Source: Selaginella tamariscina
Lineage: Eukaryota; Streptophyta; Lycopodiopsida; Selaginellales; Selaginellaceae
Assembly: GCA_003024785.1 (NCBI GenBank)
Contig: PUQB01000471.1
Location: 536,923 to 600,922 of the forward strand
Direction of reading: 5' to 3'
Length of the DNA stretch: 64,000 nucleotides
Shown here: piece after piece, positions 19,141 to 31,063 of the stretch
Layout: each line of letters begins with the position of its first letter
How positions within the stretch are numbered: position 1 is the stretch's first letter
Notes under the pieces: model-generated
The model's database searches: none
What the model saw: the letters and a program-made list of their open reading frames with translations, nothing else
Told to the model about the DNA's origin: nothing
Translations under genes and position numbers: made by a program

Positions 19141-19451
19141 TGAAATTACTACATTTAGTTTATTTAAATGATTGTGTACATTTTCATTATGTCAGCAGTA
19201 TATTCATGGAATATCCATCGGGACATTATATGATTACATCTGTTTTCCTTCCTCACAACTCGACATTTTCATGGCGACTAACAACTGGTGTTTTCTTCTT
19301 TTCAAATGCTGAAATTACTACATTTAGTCTATTTAAAATGATTGTGTACATTGTCATTATCGTTAGTGGTAAAGTAAAGGTCAGCAGTATATCATGGAAT
19401 ATCCATCGGCAAATCTGTTTTCCTTGCTCACAACTCGACATTTTCATGGCG
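19141..19451 (+). repeat. 169-bp-spaced tandem duplication upstream of the DUF26 kinase
   Basis: A block from TGAAATTACTACATTTAG to TTTTCATGGCG occurs at 19141-19276 and again at 19310-19451. Both copies end with the start codon context CATGGCG (ATG at 19271 and 19446). The second copy leads into the signal peptide. The duplication therefore covers a short promoter plus start. Confidence 0.8.
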
Positions 19452-20882
19452 CGTTCCATTTGCAGCGTGTTGTTATTACTAGTATTGTCTATATGCACTT
19501 CAGAGGCTGCAGATCCAGGGGACGGTAGTGACTCAGTTCCGAACAGGCTCAAATGGAACAACAGGAATTTTCACGGGAGATAATTTCGGGAAGGTCTCTC
19601 GAACGTGTTCGATACGCTCCATTAGAGAAGCTCCTGTTCGTGGTACGTATACTATACTAATGGGAGCTACCCAGATGATATATACGGGTTTGCGAGGTGT
19701 TTTAATTTGTCACAGGCTAACTGTTCCAAGTGTCTCACTGATGATAAGTATATGAAATTGAGAAGTCCCTATGCCAAAGGGTTTCGATATTGGCGATCAC
19801 ATAACAATGGCAGCTGCTATTTGAGATATGAGAACGGCGACTTCTCAGGTTTGTAAATGTAAATTTTAACTTGTTTCCTTAATATTAGACATATATGATG
19901 TTTCTTGCAGGTGCACTCACTGTTAAGTTGTCCCACCTCCAGCACCTTCTGTTGTAAGCACTCCAACACTATCACCCTCTGCAAGTGAGACTAACCAGGT
20001 GGTGTGTGTGAATGTTATATATATACAACAAATGTGTGTACATAAACAAGCTTAATGATGCCAAATTATACATGCACAGGAAAGTCTAGTTCTTCAAAGA
20101 TTGGAATATATGTGGGTGGTATCGGTGCTGGAGCAGTGGCTTTAGTTGGATTAATAGGTGTTTTCTTCCTCTGGAGGCGGGGTTTTTTCAAGTCTAGTAC
20201 ATTCGGACTTCAAGAGTTTTACGCGGTACAGAGCTGGAAGGTGGTGTGTGTGTAGTGTGTGTGTGTCAATCAATATTTCAACTTTGTTGTGTTTAAATAG
20301 TTCGAAGCAATCTATTGTCTTCAAATATGAGGAGCTAAAGGCTGCCACAGAGAACTTCAGCAACAACTCTGAGCTTGCGGTTTTGGAAAAGTATACAAGG
20401 TAAATACATGTATATATCATATAACTGCTGTTTGTACAGGGAAGATTAACTGATGGAAGTCTAGTTGCAGTAAAGAGACTCGCTTTACAATCACAACAAG
20501 GAAGGCACGAGTTTGTGAACGAAATCAAATTATTACTGGTATTCAAACATAGAACTTAAAGGATACTGTGTGTACAACGAGGAGAGGTTACTAGTCTATT
20601 GAATTCCTTGATAACGGCAGCTTAGACAAGGTAAGTTTTAATGTTAATTATCTCACATTGCGAACACCAGTAAGCTTGATCTACAATGGAGAACCAGATA
20701 TAATATTGCAATTGGTATTGCACGAGGACTAGCTTATCTTCATGAGGACTCCCATATACAGATCATACACAGGGATATAAAAGCTAGTAACATTCTCCTC
20801 AAACTAATCCAAAATATCAGACTTCGGTATCTCAAGACTCTTCAACCAGATAAGTACAATACATATTGCTGGTACAATGTAA

Positions 20883-20922
<40 letters not shown>

Positions 20923-21078
20923 ACTGGTTGTTGTGTTTCTAGGGGTACATGGCACCGGAGTATGCTATGAAAGCTTACCGTGTAAGTTGGTGTGTTATTA
21001 TTGGAAATTGTGAGTGGAAGAAGATGCAAAGACGATAGTTTTCCACCTGGTCAACAGCTTCTCCTAGATTGGGTATAA

Positions 21079-21110
<32 letters not shown>

Positions 21111-21480
21111 CAGTCAGTGAGCTCTACAAAACCTTCAGTAGTGTACATACTCGAGTTAATCCATCATTATTTACTAGCAGGTTTGGAGTTTGCAACAAAG
21201 TGGAAAACTTGAAGAAGCTGTTGACGAGAGATTGTGTGGAGAATACAGTGCAGAAGAGCTACACAGGGCGGTAGACATTGCACTGATATGTACACAGCAA
21301 GACATGGAAGCAAGCCCATAATGAGCCACGTGGTGGCGATGCTATCGGGGTTCATGCACTGCACCTCTTCCTAGAGATGCACCAAGGTACTATCCTACTA
21401 CAAGTCCATGGAATTTTAACACAGGAAGCACAGATAGAAACGTAGATTCTTCTATTACGAATGTAGAGGCTCGTTAACTA
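19446..21480 (+). pseudogene. Cysteine-rich (DUF26) receptor-like kinase, decayed
   Basis: The order of parts is that of a CRK. A signal peptide (MARSICSVLLLLVLSICTSEA) is followed by a DUF26/Gnk2 segment ending in ARCFNLSQANCSKC, exactly the C-X8-C-X2-C signature. A transmembrane helix (GIYVGGIGAGAVALVGLIGV, 20100-20180) and a Ser/Thr kinase follow: VAVKRL near 20468, [11 protein letters not shown] near 20768, DFGISRLF near 20822, GYMAPEYAM near 20942 and VDERLCGEYS near 21218. In-frame stops near 19580 and 19627, a missing base before DFG and lost segments show it is not functional. Exons are separated by short introns with GT and CT repeats, as in intact genes nearby. Confidence 0.75.
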
Positions 21481-21491
21481 CGCATTTTGTG

Positions 21492-21538
21492 ACACACACA
21501 CACACATGATGGTTGTGTGTGTGTGTGTGTGTGTGTGA
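21492..21538. repeat. (CA)n-(TG)n inverted microsatellite
   Basis: A (CA) tract, eight bases of spacer and a (TG) tract can fold into a hairpin of about 16-18 bp. It lies just downstream of the decayed kinase. Confidence 0.7.
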
Positions 21539-21840
21539 TTCTTGTTGAAAGAGACAAAGGAACACCATGTGAGAAACTTATTCTAAGACTAAAGACTGCA
21601 GTGTTTTTTTATTCATGATTAAGTCAAATAAGACAATAGGAAGGTGACCATGTATTTTACACTGCCAATAGAAATATATATCTCCTGCACACACACGCAC
21701 ACACGTCAAATTGTATAAGTCGTATATAGAGAATTTATTATTACTTTGTTGCACACGTCAAATTTTACAAGTCGTATATATGTGCTGACCAAATGAGAAT
21801 TATTATTATGACTTTGTTAAATTCAAAACTTATAGTAAGT

Positions 21841-22105
21841 AGGGCTGCCCGGAGCTTGCCCTATGAACCGGTCAGAACAACCGGCCCGACCCTACCGTGG
21901 GTCAGAAACTCCGGCCCACGCCCAACCCGTGATGGGTTGGACCCACCCCATTGGCAGCGTGCCATGTTTTTGCCACGTGGTGGACCCTAGTGCCAGTCAC
22001 TGGTTACACACCTGTGGCTTCCGACCCGACTCAAAAACAGTCAACCCGACCCGACCCATGGGTCAAAAAACTCCGGCCAGACCTGCCCGTGACAGCCGCC
22101 GCTAC
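21841..22105. mobile_element. GC-rich MITE-like element
   Basis: A roughly 265-bp GC-rich island in AT-rich surroundings, full of CCCGACCC-like words. The left end TAGGGCTGCCCGG and the right end, read on the other strand, TAGCGGCGGCTG, share an imperfect inverted pattern of the kind seen in plant hAT MITEs (TAGGG...). The possible target duplication (ATAGTAAG against CAAATAAG) is weak. Flanks to about 22330 are AT-rich and hold nothing I can name. Confidence 0.4.
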
Positions 22106-22330
22106 AAATAAGTAAAGTTATCGTTGAAATCTATTAGTTAATTGCATATTATCCTTGTAGGATGTACAAATATATAATTTTAAAATTCGAAATTTCAAAA
22201 TCGATTTAAATTGAAAGTTTAAACAGTAGATTACAAATAATACATTTCTTACTTTTTATTTCTTTTAGTCTTAGAATTTAAATATAAATTATATTATAGA
22301 ATCAATTTAAATTAAAAATATAAAATAATA

Positions 22331-22494
22331 TGTAATATCCATGTGTACAGCTGCATGTATACATATTATTATTATTAACATAATGGGTTTTAATAACTAT
22401 TGAATTGGTTTCAATTTGGACCACTTGTTCTTATATATAAGTTAGGGTTCCTGAATTAATAGATGTACACATTTTATATTTTGAACTTTTATAT
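22331..22494 (+). repeat. 5' LTR of element E2
   Basis: It starts TGTAATATCC; the end is uncertain because the terminal 20 bases are AT-rich and diverged between copies. A TATATATAAG box lies near 22432. Confidence 0.65.
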
Positions 22495-22989
22495 TGGTGA
22501 AGGTGAGGAGCACCTCTAATTGTCCCTAAGGAACGTTTGGATTTGTATTCTTTTTTATAAATCTTTTTTGTCTTCTTAATATCTAGCTTTTTCATTGTCT
22601 AGATTTATTTTTTCTTTCTAGATTTTATCATTTCTTCTCTTTTTATCCATGTATGCACAACATGTAAATCCTTTGTTTGTAAAGCAATTAATCATGTAGT
22701 TGTTGGATGTTATGCGGATGCAACTAAACAATCACTCTCAGTTGATGGCAGCATTCACAGCGCATGGTACTTCTCTTGTTCTTGCTGCAAATCCTCACAT
22801 TTGGCCGAATTTTTTTGTAAAAATCCTGGGATGATGTGTACCATTAGTTTGACCACTTCATTGTGGTCGCCACATTCATGGGATGGTGCTTAGTGTTTGT
22901 GCGAATTTCCTACTTGTCTGCATGGGATGGCGTTGCAATGGTACAATGGTCTGGACGTTGTAACTCGTGGGATTGAGTATTCTTCTAAA

Positions 22990-25900
22990 GATTTTCAAAC
23001 GTGCATTTGGATATACAGACGACTGTGACGATGCTTTTCAGTAGTTGCACCGTATTCATCAGGAGCCATCTGAGTCAGTGATGCAGTTTGGTATTTGTTT
23101 TTGGAGCCTTTTGCTACATGAAGAGCCTAACATGTTGGAACGCATCAAGTTAGGTATGCTGTGGCTAGCACTTCGTTCAGACCTTGTGGGGCTTGTGCAT
23201 GCACTAGCTTCAATGACCCTTGACAACGCTTTGAGGCTAGCACAACGATATGAGTCATCACCTCTTTCGCTTGCAACTTCATGTTCTCTTGTTCCATTTC
23301 ATGTGGGGGATGGTCTTGCTCTGATGAAGGTTGATGCTGTTGCTACTTGTGTACCAGCACAAGGTTGGGCATGTGGACGAGGACGTGGATGTGCAATTCG
23401 TTGTTGGGCGTGTGATGAGGTTGGACACACATATCGACACTATTAACGGTTTTCCGATTGGCGTCCCCCCTTTCCAGGGTGGAGGCCAACAACGTTCGAT
23501 TGGGGTCGCTGCAGTAGAAGGTCTTGATGTGGTGAATCTTCCGGGAAACGATGAATCACACAAGTAGAGGGGAGTAATAAATTAATGATCCCTTCGTATT
23601 TCTTTTAGGAGTATCATTAAAAGGTTCACTTGGCACTAATTCATCCGGTCTTTACTTTTTAAATTTGATTTAATTACACGCCATGTCCTGTTTTCCTTTT
23701 AGTGTTGGTGGATACATGTTCGATATTTCTCAGTCTGTTGCTACGCATTGCAGCCTTCATTTGCATCGTGCGGTAGAACTAGTTTTCATTCTGTACGGCA
23801 ACGAACACACTCATGCTTGTTCACGGGATGAAGTTAACATTGTTATTCGTGTGGATAATCGTGAGCTTGAGCTTCAATCTTTACGGGTGGTGCTGAGTTA
23901 AGCTTTTCACTTTATTTTGGTATGGATTGGTTGACTCGCAATCATGCCAAGTGTGACTTCGAAAAGTCTCCCCCTGTTTGACTCTCCCTCATCTTTCTTT
24001 CATTCCTCTTACTTTTATTCCACTTCGTCCATATGTTTCGTCACTTTTGTTTCACCCTTATTTTCAACCATCTTTCCTTTGTGTTCCTCATTTCCCTTTC
24101 TGGATCCATCAGATGATCGTCGTGTACAATCATTGATCAACTCAAGAAGAGTATGCTGATCTTTTCAACTTCGACTTGTTCATCAAGGCCAAGATTGCAA
24201 CACGCCACCCTATTGAACTGGGGATGCTAAACCAATCAAGGTATTGTTTGGCGTCGGTCACCAAAGGAGCTCAAGATCTTACGAGCAAATGTTAAGAAGA
24301 TGTTGGAGAAGGTGTTATCCGAAAATCTCAAAGTCTTTGGACATGCGAACCTCATCTTGTGACGAAGCCGGATGAGAGCATTCGATTTCTGTATCGATTA
24401 TCGCCCATTAAATGATATAACTATTTCAGATGTGTACCCACTTTCTCATACTGCAGATTTTTTGGATCGATTGGGGCGGAGCCGTTGGTTCACCAAGTTA
24501 GATCTTGCTCTAGTATTGATAAGTTTTAATGGTGGACATGGACATTCTCAAGATTGCTTTTCAGACACCATTTGGCTTGTACGAGTTCTTAATGATGCCT
24601 TTCGGTTTGAGCAATGCTCTAGTGACTTTCCAACGTATGATGGATGAGGTTCTTTGCGATATGATGGAGGTGACTGCCAACTTTCATCAATGATGTTTTA
24701 ATCCACACTCGAATGAAATGTGGGAGAGCTGCAGGAAGTTGGTTTGAAGTTAAAGCTATCTAAGTGTGTGTTTGGATTCAAGGACACCACTTATCTGGGT
24801 TATTGCATTTCACGTGAAGGTTTGCAAGTCGATCCTGACAAACTAGTTGCAATTTTGAAGTTCCCTACACCGAAGTGTGTGAATAATGTGCAATACTTTC
24901 TTGGCAAGGTACATTATTTGGGTCATTTTGTGGATCATCTTTCAGATTGTATTTCACCGTTGCGGGCATTGTTGAAGTTATCAATGACTTCTTTTGTTTG
25001 GTCTAAGGATTGCAAGCAGGCATTTGCAGATCTCAAATAGCTAATGACGACTCCTTTAGTTTTGGCATACCCGGATTACACTCGTCCTTTCATCTTGCAC
25101 GTAGATGCTTTTAACATCGGTCTCGGGGGTGTATTGTTGTAGGAGAGTACGAGTGTCCTTGACCAACAACATCCCATTGCGTACATCAATCGTACGTTGC
25201 AACTAGTAGAGGTGAACTACTCTACAATAGAAAAGGAGTGTTTAGCAGTAGTTTGGGGTTTTGAAAAGCTCCATGCCTACTTGCATGGTTCTCGAACGTT
25301 GTTGGAAGGTGATCATGTAGTAGTCACTTCGTTGTTGAAGCGAAAGAATTTGATTGGTCGTAACTGCTCGGTGGGCTTTGAAGCTTCAAATTTACAACTT
25401 CGAGGTTGTTCATCGCCCAAGGAGTTCCATGGCTGATACTAATGCTCTTTCTCGAGCTCCTCTTTCACCTTCTCTCTTTTCTTCTGCCCTTGAGGAGCTA
25501 GTTGTTCCAGCATCAATGGACTTTTTGGACGAAGATTCTGTACCGTCAGTAGTTGCTGTGTTTGATGTTCAGTGTCTGCAAAATGCAGAATTAAATTTGC
25601 CGTCTTTGGATAAGGTTTAAAAAGTTCAAAAGGTTGAGCCGTGGATTCGAAGGCTTCATGATGGGTTTGAGAATCCTGCATCACTTGCTTATGACTTGCC
25701 TTTCAGGCATTTACATTCGTAATATCGCATTCAGGACAACCTTTTTTATTTTGTAGGGATTGATCCAGATGATCATTTGCAGTTGGTAGTGCCTTTGGTC
25801 TTTGTTCCACGCTTCCTCCATGCTTATCATGACTCTCCTATTCTTGGCAGACACATGGAACATCGTTATGTGATAGAGAAGTTGCACAGATCTTTCTATT

Positions 25901-26870
25901 GGCTAAAGTTGTAAGGAAATGTGATTCGGTATGTGCGTAGTTGTGTGTGGTGCCAAGCTGCAATACTCCCCCGTGTGCTTCAAAAGGACAGTTGGAGTCA
26001 ATTGCAATTTCTCATCCATTTGAGTTGGTGGCATTTGATCTGATGGGGCCTTTTCCGTGGTCGACTGTTGGCAACGAGTATGTTATTATTACTTTTGACT
26101 ACTTAACTCATTGGGTAGAAGTTGGTGCTCTTGCTAGTGCAACTGCTTTTGCTGTTGGTTAGTTTCTCCTTAATCGGGTCATGTTTCAACATTTTTGTCC
26201 GGAGCAAATTCTCTTAGACAATGGTCCTGCATTTATGGTTGAGGCATTTCATGTTTTGATGTCTCAACTAGGGATACGCCACACTTTCACAAGTGCTTAT
26301 CATCCTCAGACAGATGGTTTGGTGGAATGGCTCGTCGGAATCTTCAAATGGATGATCACAAAGTATGTGAACTTTCAACATTTAGATTGGGATGGTTATT
26401 TGCTGTCTCTCTGATATGCTTATGTCACTGGAGTACAGAGTTCTGTTGGTACTTCCTATATAAGCTCTTATATGGTCATGACCCGGTGTTGCCGACAGAG
26501 TTGGGTCTGCTTTCTCGGTTACCGTGAGCTATTGAACCGTGAGCTATTGATGCTAAGTCGTGGGATCGGTATCTGACGAGGATTCTTCTATTGGTTCATG
26601 CGGAGTCAGTAGAACACTTGGGCCATATACAAGTAAGACAATAACAACGCTACAACTCGCACCATTGTCCTCATGCAGAATATAAGTTAATGAACTGGTG
26701 TTGGTTCGTTTTCCCAAGCTTACGGTATGTAGTTTAGTTAAGAGTCTCCTTCCTCAGTGGAAAGAACCGTATCGAGTGCTACGACAAGTAGGGTCACAAG
26801 TTTATGAGGTTCAACATAACATTCAACTCAATCATTCAAAAATTGTACACGTGTAACGGTTAAAGCATTT
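22990..26870 (+). pseudogene. gag-pol of element E2
   Basis: Readable blocks are Gag (23045-23446), a protease tail with GMDWLTRNHAKCDFE (23920-23970), RT with CIDYRPLND (24378 on) and FTKLDLA, the connection VQYFLGKVHYLGHF, and RNase H with STIEKECLAVVW and the decayed MADTNALSRAP. Integrase has FDLMGPFPWS, LDNGPAF and HPQTDGLVEW; the E is kept within DGLVE. Stops at 25038, 25618, 25914, 26160 and 26412 and several shifts make it non-coding. Confidence 0.78.
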
Positions 26871-26996
26871 TGTACAACAAAAACAAGTTGTGTCGCCTAC
26901 AAATCCACCAATGCCTCCTCCTGATATTCCTCCAAATCCAAGCCCATTTACTAGAGAACCCTAACCAACTTACATCCTTCCGAAAAGAGGGGACAA

Positions 26997-27157
26997 TGTA
27001 AAATCCATGTGTACAACTCCATATGCACATATTATTATTAGTGTAGTGAGTTTTGATAGATGTCCGATTGGTTTCAATTTAAATCACTCGCTCCCGTATA
27101 TAAGTTAGAGTTCTTAAACTAATGTATGTACACATTTCTATAACTTTATTTTTAATT
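26997..27157 (+). repeat. 3' LTR of element E2
   Basis: It starts TGTAAAATCC after the polypurine tract. It matches the 5' copy over CCATGTGTACA, ATATTATTATTA, TTGGTTTCAATTT and GTACACATTT with about 20 per cent difference by eye, implying an old insertion. Confidence 0.65.
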
Positions 27158-27159
27158 TT

Positions 27160-27970
27160 AAAATTTAAATTAAAATATATTTATTATTTAAAATTAAAAT
27201 TGCAAAGAGTCCATATAGAATATTCATTAATTTATGCATAAACATAAATTCTTAAGAAGAGACTTCATGAAGGCCAAAATAGCATATGTTATGTATCTTT
27301 AAGAATATATTAATAATTAATATTAACTTATATAATTGATAAAGCCAACTAAAAATAAATGGAAGTAATTATACACAAACTAAAATAAATTGCTTAAATA
27401 CAATGCATTATAACTAATATTGTTTTTAAAGTGTCACATTTAAAAGTGAATTATTCTTTAGCAATAATTATATAGGGAACTTATTTTAATTATTTTTAAT
27501 TTTTTTTTCAAAATAATTTGTTACATGTTTTTATTACGGTGAATTAAAATGAAGAAGAAATTAATGTTGAATCTTTGATTAATAATAAAGCATAATTTTA
27601 AATGAGTATGTGTGTTACTATTTTTTCTTTTTAATAAGGTATATGTATGTGTATGATATTATATATGTTTGTGTTAAAAGATAAAGCTTCAAAATGATAA
27701 AAAGTTATTCTTTATATACAAAGATCCATGTGGATGTATAACAATAAAATATAGAGAAAGTATTCACATATATTTATATGTTTTTGTATATATATTATTA
27801 AATCATCTTGATGAAACTAATTTGAGTATGTAATCAATTAAAAAGGCTTAAATAAACTTGCAGAAGTGCATATGGAGCACTCTCTCCAGTAAGCTAACTA
27901 CGAAGTATCATAACATAATGAACATGTAACTAAATAAAGAGTGTTGAGTATGAACATAAGACTAACCTCA
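27160..27970. other. AT-rich intergenic stretch
   Basis: Very AT-rich sequence between element E2 and the trihelix gene. I see no open frames, repeats with structure, or RNA genes. It probably includes the 3' untranslated region of the minus-strand gene at its right edge. Confidence 0.6.
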
Positions 27971-27971
27971 T

Positions 27972-28835
27972 TCAGATATCCTTGAGATTATCAGCAACCC
28001 TGTTAAACGCCACAGCAAGGTTGGAGAGCTGTGCAGCAAGCTCCCTGCGGTCCCTCGACTCAGTCTGTAGCTTCTCCCTCTCGAACTGTAGCAGCTCCTT
28101 GTGTCTGGCATCTCTCTTCTCCTCCATACTCTGCACAGCAGCCATGTAAGTATTCGTAAGCTTGCTTATGGCCCCAACCACGTCATTACTCGACTGCTTC
28201 TTCTTCTTCCCCACGGACCCCGGATCATCACTGGCTTTCTCGTTCTTCGTGTGTGTAGACTGTGCACTGGTTGACATATCTGTGAATGTAGCACTGGGAA
28301 ACGGAGATAAGCCTGTACGTCCAGAGAGGAACGAGTCGAGCCTGTCAAACAAATCCTTGTCAAAGTAGCTAGGTAGTGACGGATCCTCCTTACGACGCTC
28401 CTCTATAGACATACTGAAGTAATTGGGACGACCACTCTTCTTAAGAACGCCCTTAATCGTCTTGTAGTCCGACAGAAGGTTATCCCACTTGCCCTTACAC
28501 TGTGCTACGTCCCGGTCGTCTATACCATTCCTCTTCATGTGATCCACCACCCTTTTCCATTTCTCACCTGAGCTCGCCATCTTGTCCCTGGGCATGCAGT
28601 TTGCGTCATACGTGTCGTTCTCGGACTTCTTTGCCTCTATAAGCAGGAGTACCTCACTGTGTGTCCAGTTCCGATTCCGTTTCCGCTTGCCAGACAGATC
28701 CGTACCGCCTCCAGAAGACCTTCCGTACGGTGTTGGTATGACCTCCGAGCCGCTTATAGCTGTCGGGTTAGCTTCCACCATCTCCACCAGAGCCGTATTT
28801 ATCATCGTCATTGTGTTGTGAATGATTTGTAACAC
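27972..28835 (-). CDS. Trihelix (Myb/SANT-like) DNA-binding protein
   Basis: A single-exon frame of 287 residues. Residues about 50-150 form a Myb/SANT-like trihelix domain: NRNWTHSEVLLLIEAKKSE starts helix 1, W-K-RVVDHM marks helix 2, and CKGKWDNLLSDYKTIKGVLKKSG is helix 3 and its extension. The three spaced Trp residues of the trihelix fold are visible. A basic patch KKKK lies near residue 205, and a charged C-terminal stretch (MEEKRDARHKELLQFEREKL and on) should form a coiled coil for dimerisation. Trihelix proteins bind GT-type promoter elements. A second Met seven codons downstream could also be the start. The gene is intact and GC-richer than its flanks. A transposon-derived Myb/SANT gene is a less likely alternative. 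Confidence 0.85.
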   Translation of the reverse strand: MLQIIHNTMTMINTALVEMVEANPTAISGSEVIPTPYGRSSGGGTDLSGKRKRNRNWTHSEVLLLIEAKKSENDTYDANCMPRDKMASSGEKWKRVVDHMKRNGIDDRDVAQCKGKWDNLLSDYKTIKGVLKKSGRPNYFSMSIEERRKEDPSLPSYFDKDLFDRLDSFLSGRTGLSPFPSATFTDMSTSAQSTHTKNEKASDDPGSVGKKKKQSSNDVVGAISKLTNTYMAAVQSMEEKRDARHKELLQFEREKLQTESRDRRELAAQLSNLAVAFNRVADNLKDI

Positions 28836-29353
28836 ACTAACCGTGGGAAATGTTCATTTGGTGCCCCTGAAACACTAAATATATATGAAAGTTTATATAT
28901 GTACATCGAATTATATATATGTGTTAGTATATTTCTATATCAAAGTTTATACATGTACATCGTGACAAAATATACTTCTTTAGTAAAGTTTTCTGCTTCT
29001 ACATTGAACTAATGTTATTAGATGTGTTAGTTACTAGCATTATTTTAGAAGCCCACGCCGCACACACACACACACATAAAGAGTTTACCTGAAGAAAGAT
29101 AGTAGTTCCAGTCCAGCTCCTCAGACATAAAGAAAGCTAGCCAATTTATCACTAACATTAGTACGTCTGTGTTTTAAACACAGAACACGCACACAACGAA
29201 GGTGCACATGCTACAGGTTGTATATGGATATGTGGTATATGTTTTCCATACATTTCTAATTTGTTCATATATATATATATATATATTGTGTGTGTTGGGG
29301 AACTCAAATACCAAGATGGACTCAATATACACAGAACAAATCACTTACATACT

Positions 29354-29398
<45 letters not shown>

Positions 29399-29701
29399 TA
29401 ACATTGCACTATTTATTCAAAAAAAACACAATACACAAAAAATACGCACGCGAACACACGCCGAAGAGATAATACAAAATCTGTGTAATTAGGAGGAAAA
29501 TATACAAGATTATTGTTGGCATTTTTTTGATTGAGACCTCACCTGAGAGCAAGGCGCCTCCTGCTTTTGAGTAGCCCTAAAAGGAATGACGTGTCATTAT
29601 CGTGTACGCTGGCGTGGACGGCCCAGATGCGCGGAATCTGCGGCCAAGGTATTTCTTACTTTACCTTACCTAATTAGGGTTCTGTTTAAGAGGGAGCTGG
29701 A
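28836..29701. other. Divergent intergenic region with microsatellites
   Basis: It separates the trihelix gene (-) from the cornichon gene (+). It contains a (CA)n tract near 29060, (AT)n tracts at 29268-29285 and 29359-29397, and no credible coding sequence. Promoters for both genes should lie here but no element stands out. Confidence 0.6.
29359..29397. repeat. (AT)n microsatellite
   Basis: About 39 bases of uninterrupted AT repeats in the divergent region between the trihelix and cornichon genes. Similar tracts lie at 40592-40631 (MCA intron 7), 51251-51330 (SPARK gene intron 8) and 61007-61072 (agmatine deiminase intron 2). Confidence 0.9.
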
Positions 29702-30196
29702 ATGGCTTGGGAGCTTGCCTTCTGGATCATCTCCTTTCTCGTTGTGGCTGCTCTTCTGGGAATCACTGTGTATCAGGTATTCTAGTTTTGCCCTTAATCA
29801 GGTAGCTTCCTGTTTTAGTTCGCCATAATAGCGAATTTCTGATATGTGTATATAAGGACATAGTAAGTATATTATACTACTAATGTATATATGTAGAAGT
29901 AGGAGTTAACCTCCTGTTATCATTTTAAAAAAAGAAAACACACACACACACACACAGATATATATATATATATAATGTTTTTATTTAGTTTGAGCTTGTC
30001 GGTGATGAGAACCTTAATAGCAGTGAGTCCTGTTTCATGGACAGATGAACTGCTGTAGACTAATCTTCTCTCTGAGACAGTGTGTGTGTTTAGTATGCTC
30101 TATGAGGAGAATTTTTTTCCAGTAGCGAGTTCCATACGGGACATATGTGTTGCAAATTTAATGAACTTCTTTGAGACAGTGTGTGTATGCGTGTGT

Positions 30197-30267
<71 letters not shown>

Positions 30268-30294
30268 ATATATATATAGAGAGAGAGGAGAGAG

Positions 30295-30327
<33 letters not shown>

Positions 30328-31063
30328 GAGTGAGTGAGTGAGTGTGTGTAACGTGTCTTATGTTTCTGAGTTGCAAATAGAATAATCCTATGTACTACCA
30401 TGGGATGTAGAACAGGCGCTATAGTGATGTCTCTACGTCTCTGTACAAATGACATACATACACATACATGTACATGTTTTATTATACTACATTTAAGCTA
30501 TTTAAATAACGCACTTTTGTTTGCAGCTATTATCTTTATCAGATCTTGAGTTTGATTACATCAATCCCTTCGAGGCATCACAAAAGATAAACCAGTTGGT
30601 GATCCCGGAATATGTCATTCACTCAACGCTTACTATTGCCTTTCTTCTGTTTGGCTACTGGTTCATGTTTCTCGCAAACGTACCGTTTGTATATTTCTAT
30701 GTGAGAAGGTATCTCTCTGTCTCTCTGTCTTTCTCTGTCTCATTATGTTTTTACGTAGGTACATGGGAATAAACATTTATTGGACGTGACTGAAATATTC
30801 AGCCAGCTTGATACTGAGAAGAAAATAAATATGTTCAAGATGGCCTTTTATGTCTCCTTGATATGTTTTCTTATATACAGGTAACGTGTGTGTGTGTGAG
30901 GGAGAGATACATACGCAAATCCAAATGTGTAGATCCTGAAACACACACACACACACACATATGTATGTATGTATGTATGTATATGTATGTAACATGAACT
31001 GCAATCGATTATATTTTATTATGCATGATCTTTCTGCACAGGATGGTGTTGAGTGTATTATAA
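29702..31063 (+). CDS. Cornichon homologue (ER cargo receptor), four exons
   Basis: Cornichon proteins are small ER membrane receptors that load selected membrane cargo into COPII vesicles. Exons are 29702-29776, 30527-30700, 30759-30880 and 31042-31063, all with GT-AG introns and consistent phases, giving 130 residues. The start MAWELAFWIISFLVVAALLG is the first membrane helix. Exon 2 holds the conserved DLEFDYINPFEASQKIN loop and the second helix with PEYVIH. Exon 3 has HLLDVTEIFSQL, another family hallmark, and the last helix. The length fits plant CNIH proteins (about 135-140). I chose the donor at 30701 (TAT/GTGAGA) because the alternative nine bases downstream breaks the frame. Intron 1 carries a large CT/TA/GA palindrome and intron 3 begins with GT repeats. 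Confidence 0.9.
30201..30330. repeat. (CT)n(TA)n(GA)n palindromic microsatellite in cornichon intron 1
   Basis: About 48 bases of CT repeats, a TA core and about 50 bases of interrupted GA repeats form a nearly self-complementary tract. It could extrude as a cruciform or fold as a long RNA hairpin in the intron. Confidence 0.85.

Larger units (their letters stand above)
22331..27157 (+). mobile_element. Ty3/gypsy element E2 with short LTRs, degenerate
   Basis: LTRs of about 160 bp begin TGTAATATCCATGTGTACA at 22331 and TGTAAAATCCATGTGTACA at 26997. The right one follows a polypurine tract AAAAGAGGGG. The order inside is Gag with a damaged zinc knuckle (CWACDEVGHTYRHY, last Cys lost), protease remnant, RT, RNase H and integrase. 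Integrase ends without a chromodomain (VHV stop RLKHF). Nearly every domain is broken by stops. A site starting TTGGTGAAGG follows the 5' LTR; the minus-strand element at 54219 has a similar TTGGTGGAG site, so the two are probably relatives. No clear target duplication was found. Confidence 0.82.

Noticed and set aside
30090-30455. Minus-strand frame rich in RERERE and SLSLSL
   Set aside because: It is a translation of the CT/TA/GA microsatellite in a cornichon intron. Other repeat-derived frames (for example 33888-34103, 52981-53202) were dropped for the same reason.
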